Below are positions 32,806-44,610 of a stretch of DNA of 64,000 nt, in pieces (the first letter of the stretch is position 1; every line of letters starts with the position of its first letter). Source of the stretch: Pisaster brevispinus (taxonomy: Eukaryota > Echinodermata > Asteroidea > Forcipulatida > Asteriidae). The DNA lies in contig JAMKCF010000001.1 of NCBI GenBank assembly GCA_023634235.1, positions 4,095,140-4,159,139 on the forward strand. Reading direction: 5' to 3'. The notes under the pieces were generated by a model, which was not told the origin of the DNA, ran no database searches, and saw only the letters and a program-made list of their open reading frames with translations. Made by a program: the position numbers and the translations under genes.

Positions 32806-35800
32806 AGACGGTCGAGACCAAGACCGAGACCGGGAAGGTCCGAGACCAAGACCGAGACCGAGACCTTAATGAATAAATTAATTAATAAAAGAGTCAAGTA
32901 AATTTGTGAAATTGTATAAGTGATTGTGCAAACAATTGTATTCTCATGAATTGAAAACAAGTAAACAACATGTGAAAAGAATGGTAAAAACCAAGCTACT
33001 AAAAAAGAACAAAGGATGTATTCCTGACTCCTCGTCATATCAAAAAGAAAAGTGCTGAAATAAAAGCAGTCTCATCTTGTCTACATGTACCAGGTCTAGA
33101 CATCAATCATGTGAACTTCTATGATTTTTTTGTTTAGTATTACTCATCTGTATAAAAGACCTACCCAGCACAAATGGGGAAATAAATCTGTAATATATTT
33201 GATGGAAAGATTGTATCCTAGAAAGGGACGATATATGAAAAAAGAAAATCCCAGAATTGGGAAAACATCATCATGACAAAACACAGGTGTCAACCAAAAT
33301 TTAACACTTCTACCAAACCATTGGTCAGGTGAAAGAAACACGATAATTGTACATCTAAAAAAATTGGTTTGTTTATTTGTGGCACATTTTAAAGAACATT
33401 CTCATTGCATTTTTAAAACATAAGCATGCCCAACATTTCCACTGACAGTCTTGCCTGATAGGAGTGCATGATAATGTCACCCCCTGCTAAAGACTCTGCA
33501 GAGTTTGCTGGAACTGACCAGGCCCGCGAGAACAAATTTTTGCAAAGGGGTGCTGGTTTTTTTTCAAAGACAATTGTCGTATACGGCGTATGGTCCGGGC
33601 CCGCTTAAGTTCTTAAAATGCTCTTTCGTACAATCAGAGACACGATTTGGCACATACATCTCTCCTTGGGGGGGGGGGGGGGGGGCAGGAATATTCTTAG
33701 TGTAATTTGCAAAATGACTACCCCAAAATGACGAGGCGATGTTGGTTGGAAAGATATTTAGTTTTTCGAGACTCTTGCAGTAAATTACTAAAACCGTGGC
33801 TCAAACTGAAAAATATTTCCAATGCTAGTTGTTTACGTACATTTATCGTCCTTTCGTTAATATTGTCATTGAATAACGGAATATGTCATGTTTAGAAGTG
33901 ATAAAACCCAAGGGAACAATTAGTGCCTCTCGTTAACGGCTACTGGTAATTCATATGGCGATTATTTTGTATAAGGATGAACACAATAGTTTTTGAAGGC
34001 TTATCCCTGACATCAAATGCTCACTGATCAATTGCTTATAGTCATACGTTTTTGACATTTAATACCATGATGATGAACGAAACATTACATTAAAGCTAAA
34101 TAATTTCATCCTTATTAGCATTTTACCAGTCAGGGGAAATTTAATAACTAGTAATGATTGCCATTGACTTGAACAAAGCATACCGATGGCTAGTTAGTTT
34201 TATTTTGATGTCACGTTTTTTTCTACAAGCACAAGCTGGTGAGAGTTTCCCTCCGCATGTTACAGTGTATCGCTTTGGGCGACTGGGCTGTCCAGTGGCT
34301 AAAAGGTAGCCACTGGACCGCCCAGCCGCTCAAAGCGATAGAATGTTGAGCAGGGTTTCTTCATTTTTATTTTCATGATTTTATTTAAATTTTGCTCATT
34401 AAATTGTCAGTTTAAAATGTATAGCCATTCCACCGAAATGTTTTTGATGTGGAAACAAGTGATGTAAAAACAAATAATAATAAAAACCACCTAAAATTGC
34501 ACCCACGTTAATCTCACATTAGCTGATGGCTCAAAGGTGCCCGGAAGCTCAATGGTGACCTTTTCGTCGCCAGACTTGCACGGTCTTTTGAACGTGACCA
34601 CAGGGTACCCAGTCAACCTATTGCTTACTCCATTATGGTCCAAAAACCTTCGTGGTCTGGATATTTTTGACCCCATTCCTATCGCTCGAGTTTGCTGAAA
34701 AGATGTTTAGTTTCAAGACTCGTGCAGTAAATTACTAGAATTCTGGTTCAAATGTTATAATATTTCCAAGGCTAGTTGTTTACATACAATTATCGTACCT
34801 TTCGTTAATATTGGCATTAAATAACAGAATATGTCAGGTTCAGAAATGATAAGTCCCAAGGGAACAATAAGTGCCTCTCGTTAACGGCTACCGGTAATTT
34901 TTATTGCGATTTTTTTTGTATAAGCATGAACAAAATATTTGTAAAGGCTTTGTAGATCATTATTAATTTCCCCATTTCTCAGTTGACTTGTTGTGAAATG
35001 ATAATAACGATGAAATTATTTAGCTTGAATGTCAACTTCTTTCATCATCATGACAATGTCAAACAACTTATGACAGCAATAAAACAGTGAGCATCCGAGG
35101 CCAGGTAAAACTATTGTGCTATTGGTTGGTTTAATTCCGAGGTTGGCTTTTTTCTGCAATATTCGTTTATTTCTGTGTTGTTCGTTTATTTCTGAGTTGT
35201 TCGTTTATTTCTGAGTTGTTCGATTATTACAGAGTTGTTTGTTTAATTCTGACTTGTTTGTTTGTTTCGAAACTGTGTTGTATGGCGCGCACAGTGTGTT
35301 CCTTGCTCATGGTGTTTCCCATTAAAAAAAAACTGCATTGTAAAAGTAAGTATTAAGCTTTTTACTAATATCTTTTAATATTTTCTGTATGCAGTAGTAT
35401 TATTTTTGTTTGTGAAATATGTGTTTATTTTTAAATTACTTCAAAACATTGTGCATCTAAATTTATTTACTTTTTACAATGGGAAGTTGTTGAATTATTT
35501 ACATCCTTTTTTCGGCTTGTATTTATTTTAATTTTATGTAGGCCTCAACTTTGAAAACAGGTGTTTTTTGTATTTATTAAAGTATTTCTTACTGTCTTTT
35601 TTTTTGCATATCACTTTTGTTTTGTAGTTTTTTTTTTGTTTAGTATAATATTCCAGCTCCGGGTGCTTTAGTATATACCAGCACCCCCATCCAAAAAGTT
35701 GGGGGTGCTGCAGCACCCACAGCACCCCCCGCTCTCGCGGGCCTGGAACTGACAGAATTTTGTACGCAAGGGTTGGTAGTTTCTTAGCTATTTGTTGCCG

Positions 35801-36419
35801 GAACTGTAGTGCACTTAACCTAGGGGCAGATTCATTTTGACTCCTGTAGATGTTTCACAAGCTGTTATCTTTTATCCTTTTTTTGAGCAACCCCTCCACC
35901 GTGGTGCCAATGGTGACTGTAATGGTAATACCATAAGAGTGGGGACAGTAGAACAAAGGAATACAAAAGGGACAATGCTGTCCTCACATTGGAATCCTTT
36001 GTATTTTTGTGTCCTCACATTTTTTCGTGCGCTTAGTCTATGGAGAGTGTTAAGTTAGAGGGACAAAGGAAAGTCCTCACATAGATAGCAATAATTGATA
36101 CATGTATGTATGGTACAAATTGCAGGATTATTTTATGTGCATGCTACACTGTGTGTTCTGTACATGTTACTGGTTGGATGCAAAATCGTATTGCGCAGGC
36201 AGGGGAGGAAGATTGGGATGTTCTCTAATGAATTGCATAATGGTAAAAAAGGCTGGTCTCGAAGCGAGACCAGCCAAATATTCGAGACCAGATGGGTCCG
36301 AGACCGAGACCAAGACCGAGACCTCAGGGTACCGAGACCGAGACCGAGACCCGAGACCGGCAAAACCGGTCTCGAGACCGGTCTCGAGACCGAGACCGGT
36401 CTCGAGACCTACAACACTG
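32715..36419. mobile_element. hAT-like transposon A, unit 3
   Basis: Same element and flanks as in the other two units, with the longest poly-G tract. Confidence 0.85.
33519..35745. mobile_element. hAT-like transposon B, unit 3
   Basis: Copy of the element at 21831-24054, carried along by the triplication, with the same GAACTGAC flanks. Confidence 0.87.
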
Positions 36420-37470
36420 CCTCACACATAGATTCTTGTTTTTTGATATTTGTCCTAGAATTTATAATTGATTTCAACTATAAGTTATTAAACGGCTGAT
36501 AGAGACAGCTGGAGCTGTTTAAGACCGTTTGGCTGAAGTGTGTTCGGCATTCATCATGTTCATCATGTTCATAGCCATGCGTGCATTTTGGTGCACAAGT
36601 GTGTGCGTTCACTAATAAAATGTAACGCGATGTTATTTTCTATAAACACACACAAAGCACACTGCCAAGCGTCCCAAGAGTCCTATATTTTTCAATATAG
36701 GACCCCTTTAATATTGAATTTTAGAGTGTTGGGAACAGTATACATGGCAAAGTAAGGTATTGACATACATGTAACACATAGTCCACCGATCAAATGTCAA
36801 GGATTTGATCTACATGTATGTGTGTGGTATATGAAAATACATCTTGTACACTTAATTAAAGGATGTGCACCAACACTGCCTCGACCATTAAGTCACATTT
36901 TTTCAATTTGTTTTATAATTTTTACCACTCTCAACCCACCAAAAGTTGTTTGATTCCATTAGACTGAGGACTGCACTTGTGTTTTTGTTTAAATACTTTG
37001 CATGGGAAGAGGCAGACCACAATAATCAGAGTCCAACAGTTTTGGTGTTGATTTGCAATACAGTGTTGGATTTTTATTGTAGTGAGGAAAGATTTTAATA
37101 AATCACTCTTAAGAAGTTAGGTTTAATAAATAACGGTAGAGATAGCCGTGTTAGTCTGATAGATAAAACACGGAAGGTAATGGTAGCACTTTAAGATTAA
37201 TTTAATAAACAACTGCATGAGCTTTTGTAACAACTACTTCAGCTGCAGTTTTTATGTAATTTTTTGTCTTTAGGTGCTACCACTGCCTTCATTGGTTAAT
37301 CAATATTAAATCAACCCCAACCCTGGGCAGGAGGTTGCCGGTTAAACTACCTTCCTTGGTTAATAAATATTACATCAACCCCAACCCTGGGTAGGAGGTT
37401 GCTGGTTAAACTACACCTAACTTGGTTAAGTTACCTGCGGTGTAAAGTTTCCTGGGCCGTTCGCACTGGA

Positions 37471-37854
37471 CTATGGTCAAGTTACCCATTTTCTTAGTAA
37501 GTTTTACCCCCCAAAAAGTCCAATGCGAACAGGGCTTAACATGTCGGTACTCATTACATTACATTACTATGGTCAAGTTACCCATTTTCTTAGTAAGTTT
37601 TACCCCCCCAAAAGTCCAATGCGAACAGGGCTTAACATGTCGGTACTCATTACATTACATTACTATGGTCAAGTTACCCATTTTCTTAGTAAGTTTTACC
37701 CCCAAAAAAGTCCAATGCGAACAGGGCTTAACATGTCGATACTCATTACATTACATTACTATGGTCAAGTTACCCATTTTCTTAGTAAGTTTTACCCCCC
37801 AAAAAGTCCAATGCGAACAGGGCTTAACATGTCGTCACTCATTACATTACATTA
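37471..37854. repeat. 96-bp minisatellite, 4 units (triplication unit 3)
   Basis: Same array, with one substitution in the second subunit (seven C and four A instead of six and five). It lies immediately 3' of the intact GPCR and would form the start of its 3' UTR. Confidence 0.93.
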
Positions 37855-37856
37855 TC

Positions 37857-38834
37857 TCAGACTGCATTTATACCTGATCTTAAATGAGTCATTCTTATTG
37901 TAGTGTAGCTATTGGTAGTCTGTGTGGTGCTTCCTCTTCTTCTCCAAAAGCACCGTCGGCAACAGAAGGCAGTCACCACTGCGGCGCGGTAGTCGGCGTT
38001 GGTGGCGCTATACACCACCGGGTTGACGCTAGAGTTGATCGTCAACAACATGAATATGAGCGCGTGTCCTATGTACATTGCGGTCGGGTCAACCGGGTTG
38101 TACCTGGTGTACAGGTTGAAGATCGTCACGGCGAGATGAAAGGAGAAGAACACGGTCGTGTTGATGGTCAGCATCTGGACCATGCGTGTCTGATTGACCG
38201 AGGAATCGGCCATCTGACCGAGACTCCTTAGCAGACCTGAGATCATACAGGTGTAGAGGACGATGTTCAGCACGAGGAATGTAGGATTGATGCACAGGTT
38301 AATGATATCCAGCACAGTTTGGTCCTCATCAGGCAAATTCACTCGGAGGAGATTGTAGCCAATACTCAAGAGGAGAGAGAGGATCCACACGACGACGGCC
38401 GCTTTGACAGCGAGGCTCTTGCTAAGGACCTCCCGGGCACGAAAGGGGTAGTTGATGGCGAATGCCCGCCCTAACGCCACCACGGTTACAAAGAACATAG
38501 ACGCCATGTACGCGACGTAGTTCACTACAAGAGTCGCAAAGGAGTTGTCGCCAGTCACAAAGCGGACTTCCATGAGAACAAGGTAGACGATGTCGGCCAC
38601 GGCCAAGTTGGAGAGGTGTATATTGGCCGTGGTGTGCATTGTTCGGACACGGAATACAACAAAGAGGAATATTGTATTCAGGAGCAATCCAACAGGTGCG
38701 ATCCCCTTGAATGAGATGGAGTTGATGATAAAAGGCCAATAGTACAACCCGGGTGTGTCATAATCGTAGTAGTAGTAGTAGTAACTCAAACCGGAGTAGT
38801 TATAATAGGGTCTCGGCATTTCCGTTGACTCCAT
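37857..38834 (-). CDS. Atypical class A (rhodopsin-like) GPCR, single exon, nested in the NUP210 intron
   Basis: An intact 325-codon frame ending in TGA. The ATG has A at -3 and G at +4. The extracellular N-terminus carries a sequon (N12-Y-S) and a Tyr/Asp-rich stretch (about 18-32, six consecutive Tyr from a TAC run) that could be tyrosine-sulfated. Approximate helices: TM1 36-61 (N53), TM2 69-90 (LAVAD, D81), TM3 100-124, TM4 141-163 (W150), TM5 183-204, TM6 217-241, TM7 252-275 (NPVVY 271-275), then a Cys/Arg-rich tail (CCRRCFWRRR, 291-300; likely palmitoylation). Unusual points: the DRY motif is G-R-A (122-124), the position equivalent to the TM3 disulfide cysteine is Ser, and the TM6 CWxP motif is replaced by SFHLA. 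These argue for an orphan, lineage-specific receptor with altered G-protein coupling; ligand unknown. Codons 208-325 are duplicated twice downstream on this strand. Confidence 0.9.
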   Translation of the reverse strand: MESTEMPRPYYNYSGLSYYYYYYDYDTPGLYYWPFIINSISFKGIAPVGLLLNTIFLFVVFRVRTMHTTANIHLSNLAVADIVYLVLMEVRFVTGDNSFATLVVNYVAYMASMFFVTVVALGRAFAINYPFRAREVLSKSLAVKAAVVVWILSLLLSIGYNLLRVNLPDEDQTVLDIINLCINPTFLVLNIVLYTCMISGLLRSLGQMADSSVNQTRMVQMLTINTTVFFSFHLAVTIFNLYTRYNPVDPTAMYIGHALIFMLLTINSSVNPVVYSATNADYRAAVVTAFCCRRCFWRRRGSTTQTTNSYTTIRMTHLRSGINAV

Positions 38835-39997
38835 AGTTAAAATTTGATCTGTTCTTAGTCTTTGATTTCTTGACTGTGGTCATTCGATCATACACACTAT
38901 ACACACCTCTGAAGTACTTGTGCAGTAAGCCTAAGGCGCAGCTCGTCACTGGAAGCAGTGGGTGTGGAGTTCGAATTCAGTCAAAGGAGATGGTTCAGGA
39001 ATGTACAATATACTTTAACTGCATTTTGTGCACCTTTACTGTACATGTATGAAGTTTTGTATGAAGTTTAAGTTTAAATCCAGTTCGAGGTGATGTGTCA
39101 GCATTTTATTGTGTCGTAATCATGCACAAAAGCCAACTGCTATGCCATTAGCCGGTATGCTCATTTAAAGCTGGTCGGCAGTTTTGGTTTGTCTCTGTTT
39201 CTAGACAAACTATCAGCACATTGTATGCCGTGTTAAATCTCTCATGGAATGGAGGATTCTCCTCTATGCTTGCCGTGTGTTTCTCATTTGAGAAACGTCG
39301 TCGGATGAGGCCCACTCAACCTGAAGAACCATCAAAAATACTTGTTACTCTTTGCAGCAATGCAGTAATATCGGTTGATTATTAACAAGACCGTGAAAAT
39401 ACATCTAGCAAGGCAGGCTACATTTAGTCTCAAGTTGACACTGATTGCGTGCGCTGTGGTGACAATGTGATCATTATCTTGTCAGTTGATCCGACGGGCT
39501 TAGACTTTTATTGACCGACAGGTCTGTCACTGTCGCAGAGAATCATACCCATGCCACAGAAACGGCCAATCCTGTTGTAGTTGAGCGTGCACCTGATTAT
39601 TGGGGTCGTTAAACCACAGCCTGTAATTCTTGAGGTGTATCGTTGTACAGGATGATAACTCTCACAAACATCCAGATGAGGATTGTGTTTCCACCTTGCA
39701 TGCTTCTTGAGTCCATCTAACGCTGCAAATGACAAATGCAGAGGTTTATGTTTTAGGATTGCGTTTCGCAGGAAGCAAAAACCTGTATGAGTTGAATAAA
39801 ATTCAAGGATGTATTAGATACCAGACACTGGGGGGGGGGGAGGGGCATCAGTTGAATTCAGTTCACAATGAAACTGGTAACATTTAGTTTCACAGTTTAC
39901 TTGACCAATATGATTTCAGTTTTCTGCCATTCACATACTCTGTTGATTTTATGCAAATTGTGATTGCCTTTTTCCATTTTTAAAGTACATTAATGAC
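38835..39997. other. Upstream flank of the GPCR; no promoter element recognised
   Basis: Unique-looking sequence 5' of the receptor on the minus strand. I see no clear TATA box or initiator. A tRNA B-box-like GAGTTCGAATTCAG lies at 38970. A G10 run is near 39831. Confidence 0.5.
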
Positions 39998-40355
39998 CAG
40001 GACCTTGAAAAAACATTGTGCAGGGGTGCTGCTTTTTTTTTTCAAAGACAATTGCTGAGCGCAGAGCCTATTGTTCCTAGATGGTCCGTCATGCAATCGG
40101 AGATACTATTTGGCACATAAATGTCCCATGGGGGGGGGGGAGAGATTATTTTTAGTGTAATTTGAGTATGCCGATATTCTGCAGCAATAAACAGTTTTAC
40201 ATGTTTTAAGGCGTGAATGAGGGCCCCTAAAGCTTTTGGGTCCTATACATGTGATGTAGATGCTCTGTCGTGCAATCTGAGCCACTTTTAGGCACTTAGT
40301 GTCTCTTTAAGGGGCAGGATATCATTAATGCGATTTGCAAAATGATTACCGCTCA
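39998..40355 (+). mobile_element. Diverged 5' fragment(s) related to hAT-like element B
   Basis: CAGGACCTTGAAAAAACATT, then GGGGTGCTGC, TTTCAAAGACAATTG, GCAATCGGAGA, TTTGGCACATA, a poly-G run and TTTTTAGTGTAATTTG follow element B from its first base. A second partial match at 40255-40350 suggests tandem or nested fragments. Confidence 0.75.
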
Positions 40356-40692
40356 AAGACCTTTTTGCTTGAGGCGGAGCTGGGTGAAATGGAAAACCCA
40401 GATTACACTGAGTGATTATATTCGACAATGCACAGCAAATATTTGTTAACTCACAATCACACATAAATCCATGTCATTAGAAATCGTTTCACAATAAACA
40501 CAAAAACACACTTGGAAACTCGTCAAACCCACCTTGTGAAAATTCTATATAAAACAACCATGTAAAACAAAGGTCTTTCTATAAAAAACAACACTGAAGA
40601 CTCCATGTAGACACCATCTTGCTTAAATTTGGCAAACGGGCAAGGATTGATTGTTTTGGAAATGACGCTGCGTCCTTTTGCCTTTTTTCCAA

Positions 40693-40985
40693 ACCAGTTG
40701 CAGCTGAGAAATCATTGCTAAGTACTCAGTGACTTATTTTAACAGCACTCAGTGTGTACAACAAAACATGGCCAGGCCAAATATTTTGCTATACAGGGCT
40801 GCCGGGTGAAATCGTTCTCTAAATCTGTTTACTCGCTTTAATCTTTACCGAAAGCTGCCACACTTCGCCAGCTGCAAATTGAGTTGTTCAAAATAAAGGC
40901 CTTTCAGAAAATCGAAACGGTGGTTGTGAACAAGTGTTTGCAGCAGCAACAGAGAGGAGGCCTCGGATATGACTCAAAGTTCAGG
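40693..40985. repeat. Dispersed repeat, uninterrupted copy
   Basis: Shared at about 90% with 56475-56942 (CTCAGTGTGTACA, TTTACTCGCTTTAATCTTTAC, AATAAAGGCCTTTCAGAAAA). Here GCCGGGTGAAAT at 40801 is continuous; in the other copy a MITE interrupts it. Confidence 0.85.
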
Positions 40986-41201
40986 CGTCGAATGTGGGGG
41001 GAAAAATCCACAAGACTGAAGGGCTTGTAGCTCGAAACGTTTACTGGACTAGAACATTTTTCTCAAGACCGGAATCAAAATGAGAAGAACACTATTTGAG
41101 CCGTTTTCGAAACAAGCACTAAGAGAAGTGTTTTCTTGCATTTTTCTTATGGGTAATACTTCAGTACTCAACAGAGTTGAAAGATATTTTTGTTTATGAG
41201 T

Positions 41202-41471
41202 CAAGGATGTGATTTCTCTGTTGTTTCTTTTAACACCCCCCCCCAAAAAAAAAACAAAAAAAAAAAAAACACACACATAATAATATTTTTTTTTAAATTA
41301 AGACCATAAAAGACATTAAGATAAAACCAAATAGAAATGCCCCAGAGTGCAAAAGAAAAACGTATGTAAGGCATCAAGCTCGCAAGTTCTCGCCCTCGCA
41401 AGCTGTCGCGCTTTGCGCTCACAGTTCAGGTTTGTTTTCAACAGCCTATATATAACAATATCACATCCCTG
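41202..41471. mobile_element. hAT-like MITE (CAAGGATGTGAT ends), copy 4
   Basis: CAAGGATGTGATTTCTCTG...ATCACATCCCTG with the family core (GCCCCAGAGTGC, CTCGCCCTCGCAAGC). The target duplication is not clear. Confidence 0.75.
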
Positions 41472-41618
41472 ATCAGTTTTAATTTTAAATACAGGGAGGT
41501 TTTATTTTTTAAAGATTCAAGACCACCGGATACGATGTGTACGGATGTAAGTTTACCGGTCCAATGCTAAAATCACTGGCCTCGGGCCTGCGGTCCAGTG
41601 TAAATTTGAAGCCATGCT

Positions 41619-42010
41619 TAAAGGCAAAGTATACCCTTGGTTTTGGGTACTGTTTAATTGTTGTAATCCTAAATATAGACATCTGTACAATAAAACTAAC
41701 CTGCAAACAAATTTTTTTTTAATGTGGTAGCGGTTTTGAGATTTCACAGAAAATCTGGAGCAGATATGTCCACGCAGGAAGACAAATCCATAATTAGAAT
41801 ACATAATCTGAGAAACATTTCATGCAGAAACGATTCTCGGATTGATAATCTTTTGAATCCCTGTCTCCAACACCACATTCCTTTGGAGGGAATCGTTTCT
41901 CAAAATGCTATACATTATCAACAGGTGCAGTGCTCCTTACATGTACATTGTGTACATGTAAGTTTTCTTGGTCATTCTTGGAATTACCAAAGATTATACC
42001 ATCCCTTTAA
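41619..42010. mobile_element. MITE with AAAGG...CCTTT ends
   Basis: AAAGGCAAAGTATACCCTTGG and the complement of GATTATACCATCCCTTT form diverged TIRs. Internal text AGAAACGATTC and its inverse give extra self-complementarity. Confidence 0.6.
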
Positions 42011-42156
42011 AATGTTTGCCATTCCTTTGGACTACAACAATAAGCCAAATTGTAGTTGATTGTACTATAGTTGGCATTCAATGGACTTTCCTGCAATAAA
42101 CTAAATGGAGTTAAATGTAGGGTCATAGATTGGTAAATACTAACACAAATATTGAT

Positions 42157-42560
42157 CATAAACACTTACTTGGGAAGAAGCACTGCGGCTGTTGATAGTA
42201 TAAACTATTTTGAGAAAGGATTCACATCAAAGTAGATTAGTTTGGATATTTTTTCACCCCAAAACATTTGGATCTGACGAACAATTTATGCGTGCAGAAT
42301 CGTTTCTCAGATTTCTGAGGGCCGGTGTACTTTTATGAATGCTGCAGCCAGAGATGCGGTTGGTACCCGCTGCTACCTCGCTAAACGCATATTGATTTGA
42401 CCGTTTGACGTTATGTGAAAATAGTGTGGCAGGTTTTTGCTGATTTTCTCAGCAAGTACATACTGTATTCAGCTGACACTACACTGTATGTCATGTTTCT
42501 TAAAAAAAAAAAAATGTTATGAATCAGCAGTACGTTTACAAATACCAGTCTATGACCTTA
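42157..42560. repeat. Fragments of the 10.2-11.4 kb MITE and of the 13.2 kb tandem repeat
   Basis: 42157-42310 matches ACTTGGGAAG.AGCACTG...GTTGATAGTATAAA of the MITE family. 42420-42560 matches the 172-bp repeat (TTTGCTG.TTTTCTCA.CAAGTA...CAGTCTATGACCT). Confidence 0.65.
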
Positions 42561-44379
42561 ACAGTTATGTATTACAAACGAGTTCTCCATGAGCTTGCTT
42601 AACTCTACCACAACAAAACAGATTGTTCCTTGTACCTTTAATAATCTCTCCAGGGAATTAAAACTCCAGCTTGATCAATTTCTCCTCTCAGCTAAGCAGA
42701 AGTGAATGATCCACCCTGGAGCATGAGGTATCTCCGTTCTACTAAGTTGTTGGCTTTGTAGATATTTTCCTGGTTATGTTTAGATTTCAGCCTAGCCTGG
42801 GAAGCCCGGCGACTGTTGCTGAATCGCAGAGACTATGAGGAGATTTCTGTTTACCTCAATAACCTTGCAATGTACAGCTGATTAGAAAACACCTGAAGTT
42901 TTGTGTACTTGGCGTTAGTCTGTCTTTCTTTGTTCCTCTGTTCTGTCACAGAAATTAATTCACATACGGCTGCACAAAAACGTCAAAGGCACCACAGTGG
43001 AATGTGTTCTGCTGAATTTATTCTGATAGTTGTGTAGGTATTCAGCTCAAGCTGTTGACGATCTCCGAGTTTCACTTAAATGGAGTTGAGAGAAAGTCCA
43101 AAGCTGTTGAACTCGAAATCTGGGATCACCCTCTGACTTGATTTCGCCAGGGAAGCATGTGTGTTGGTTCTGCAATGATTGTCTCATTGTTTATCTTTCT
43201 TTGAAGACCTCAATGTTTTATCCTGAAAGGACGATGCTTCACATGACCAGCATGAAGTCATCTATTTCAATCAAGAAATAGTGTTGTGATTGCTCTCGCA
43301 TTCTCCCCCGAGACGAACTCCAGTGCTTGCCTGTCACAAGTATCCAAGTTTGATTTTGATGGAACAGAGCTTGTCCAAAGTCTCATCAACTTTTTGTTGC
43401 GGTAAACATTCTCTCCTCACCCAGTGGAATTGACCTACTCTTGAAAAGGGGTCCACCAGTTTATTGACAGGTGTTCTCACTGTCACTAATTAGATTCCAC
43501 TCATGGACGATTCGCTCGCCCTTGGTGGTATAAATCCTCAGTTCAACCTTCCGTTTTTTCCAGGAAGAAGAGTTTACTCATCTGTTATTTAATTTTTGTC
43601 ACAACCCCACACCCCGGCAGCATATGGTCTGACGTTCTGACCGGATGAGCAGAAGATTCAGACGATGCCAGGTTTAATTAGTCAACTCGGTCTGTGTGCT
43701 GCAGCGCATGAAGATGGGAGGCCACAGAGTGACGTGTATATATACATGTATACGCATGCCTGTGGTAAGGCCGGCATCAGCGTTGGTCGTATCAGTAAGA
43801 GGATGCTCTGAGTTGCAGCACTTGACTCGTCGTCGGCAGATGCTGATGAATGTCACTGGCGGTTTGCGTCGGTGCCGGCAGAACAGACCCAGTCCTCTCG
43901 CCTACATCTGAAAAGATTATCACAGCTGCTCCTATTCCCAGATGGTCCACTCATTTCAGCGGGCATCAATTATGCATAGGGTGTCTATTTCTCCACAGGG
44001 TTTAATATGATGCTCTTGGCCTATGATAGGCTAGACTCTTGCAGCAACAGGTCCGACCGAAAATGACTGACACTCTCTGTGTACAAGGCTCAAAATCCCC
44101 TCTGGACCACTAGCTCAAGTGTTGATTATTAGATTGGGTCTATAAACTCATAGTTTAAAGCAAGACCAGCAGTTTAGTAAACATGCTATGTTTTCATACT
44201 TATGCTCCTATGTACGTTTGTATTGCTGTATTGAACATTTTACTCTGCTGGACAATTGTTGTGAACATTTTTCCAAGGCAAGCTTAAACTCCTCCTACCC
44301 CAAACATAGAAAAAGAAGGGGGAGATACATAAATAATTGCAAAGGCGAATTATTTGTGTCAATTTTTTTTTTTTTCCCA
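42561..44379. other. Intronic sequence, no feature recognised
   Basis: Higher complexity than its neighbours, but no coherent open frame, splice-bounded exon or RNA seen on either strand. Confidence 0.5.
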
Positions 44380-44610
44380 GAGCACCAAGCCCTTGATGCA
44401 GGTTACAAAGTACTCCCAGAAAAGTACTGATATTGTATTTGAACTCACAAGAAAGTACCCATTCTGTACTCACAGAAAAGTTTACTATACTCATATTTGT
44501 ACTGCTGTAACAGTAAAGTACTTTTACTTTTACCTAACGGGAAAAGTACTTACACTCAAGACTGATGGATGAGTAATCACACTCGTTGTAAAGTGCTCAG
44601 TACTCTTGTA
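44380..44610. repeat. AGTACT-rich repeat
   Basis: Repeated AAAGTACT/AGTACTC palindromic motifs (at least eight), partly as a dyad around AAAGTACTTTTACTTTTACC. Likely a decayed TIR element. Confidence 0.5.

Larger units (their letters stand above)
32365..38213. repeat. Large tandem duplication, unit 3 (5846 bp to the CAT at 38211-38213)
   Basis: Third direct copy; the poly-G tract near 33668 has 18 G (+1 bp). One further difference is seen in the second 96-bp subrepeat (about 37609-37615, a C replacing an A). The unit ends at CAT 38211-38213, after which the intact GPCR continues, so this copy holds the ancestral right-hand junction. Confidence 0.95.

Noticed and set aside
39508..39735. Minus-strand frame with an F-x5-L-x2-H-x4-H string (FAALDGLKKHARWKH), like half a C2H2 zinc finger
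   Set aside because: The preceding Cys pair is absent, the start would be a TTG codon, and no further finger or splice-compatible partner was seen; a chance match is more likely.
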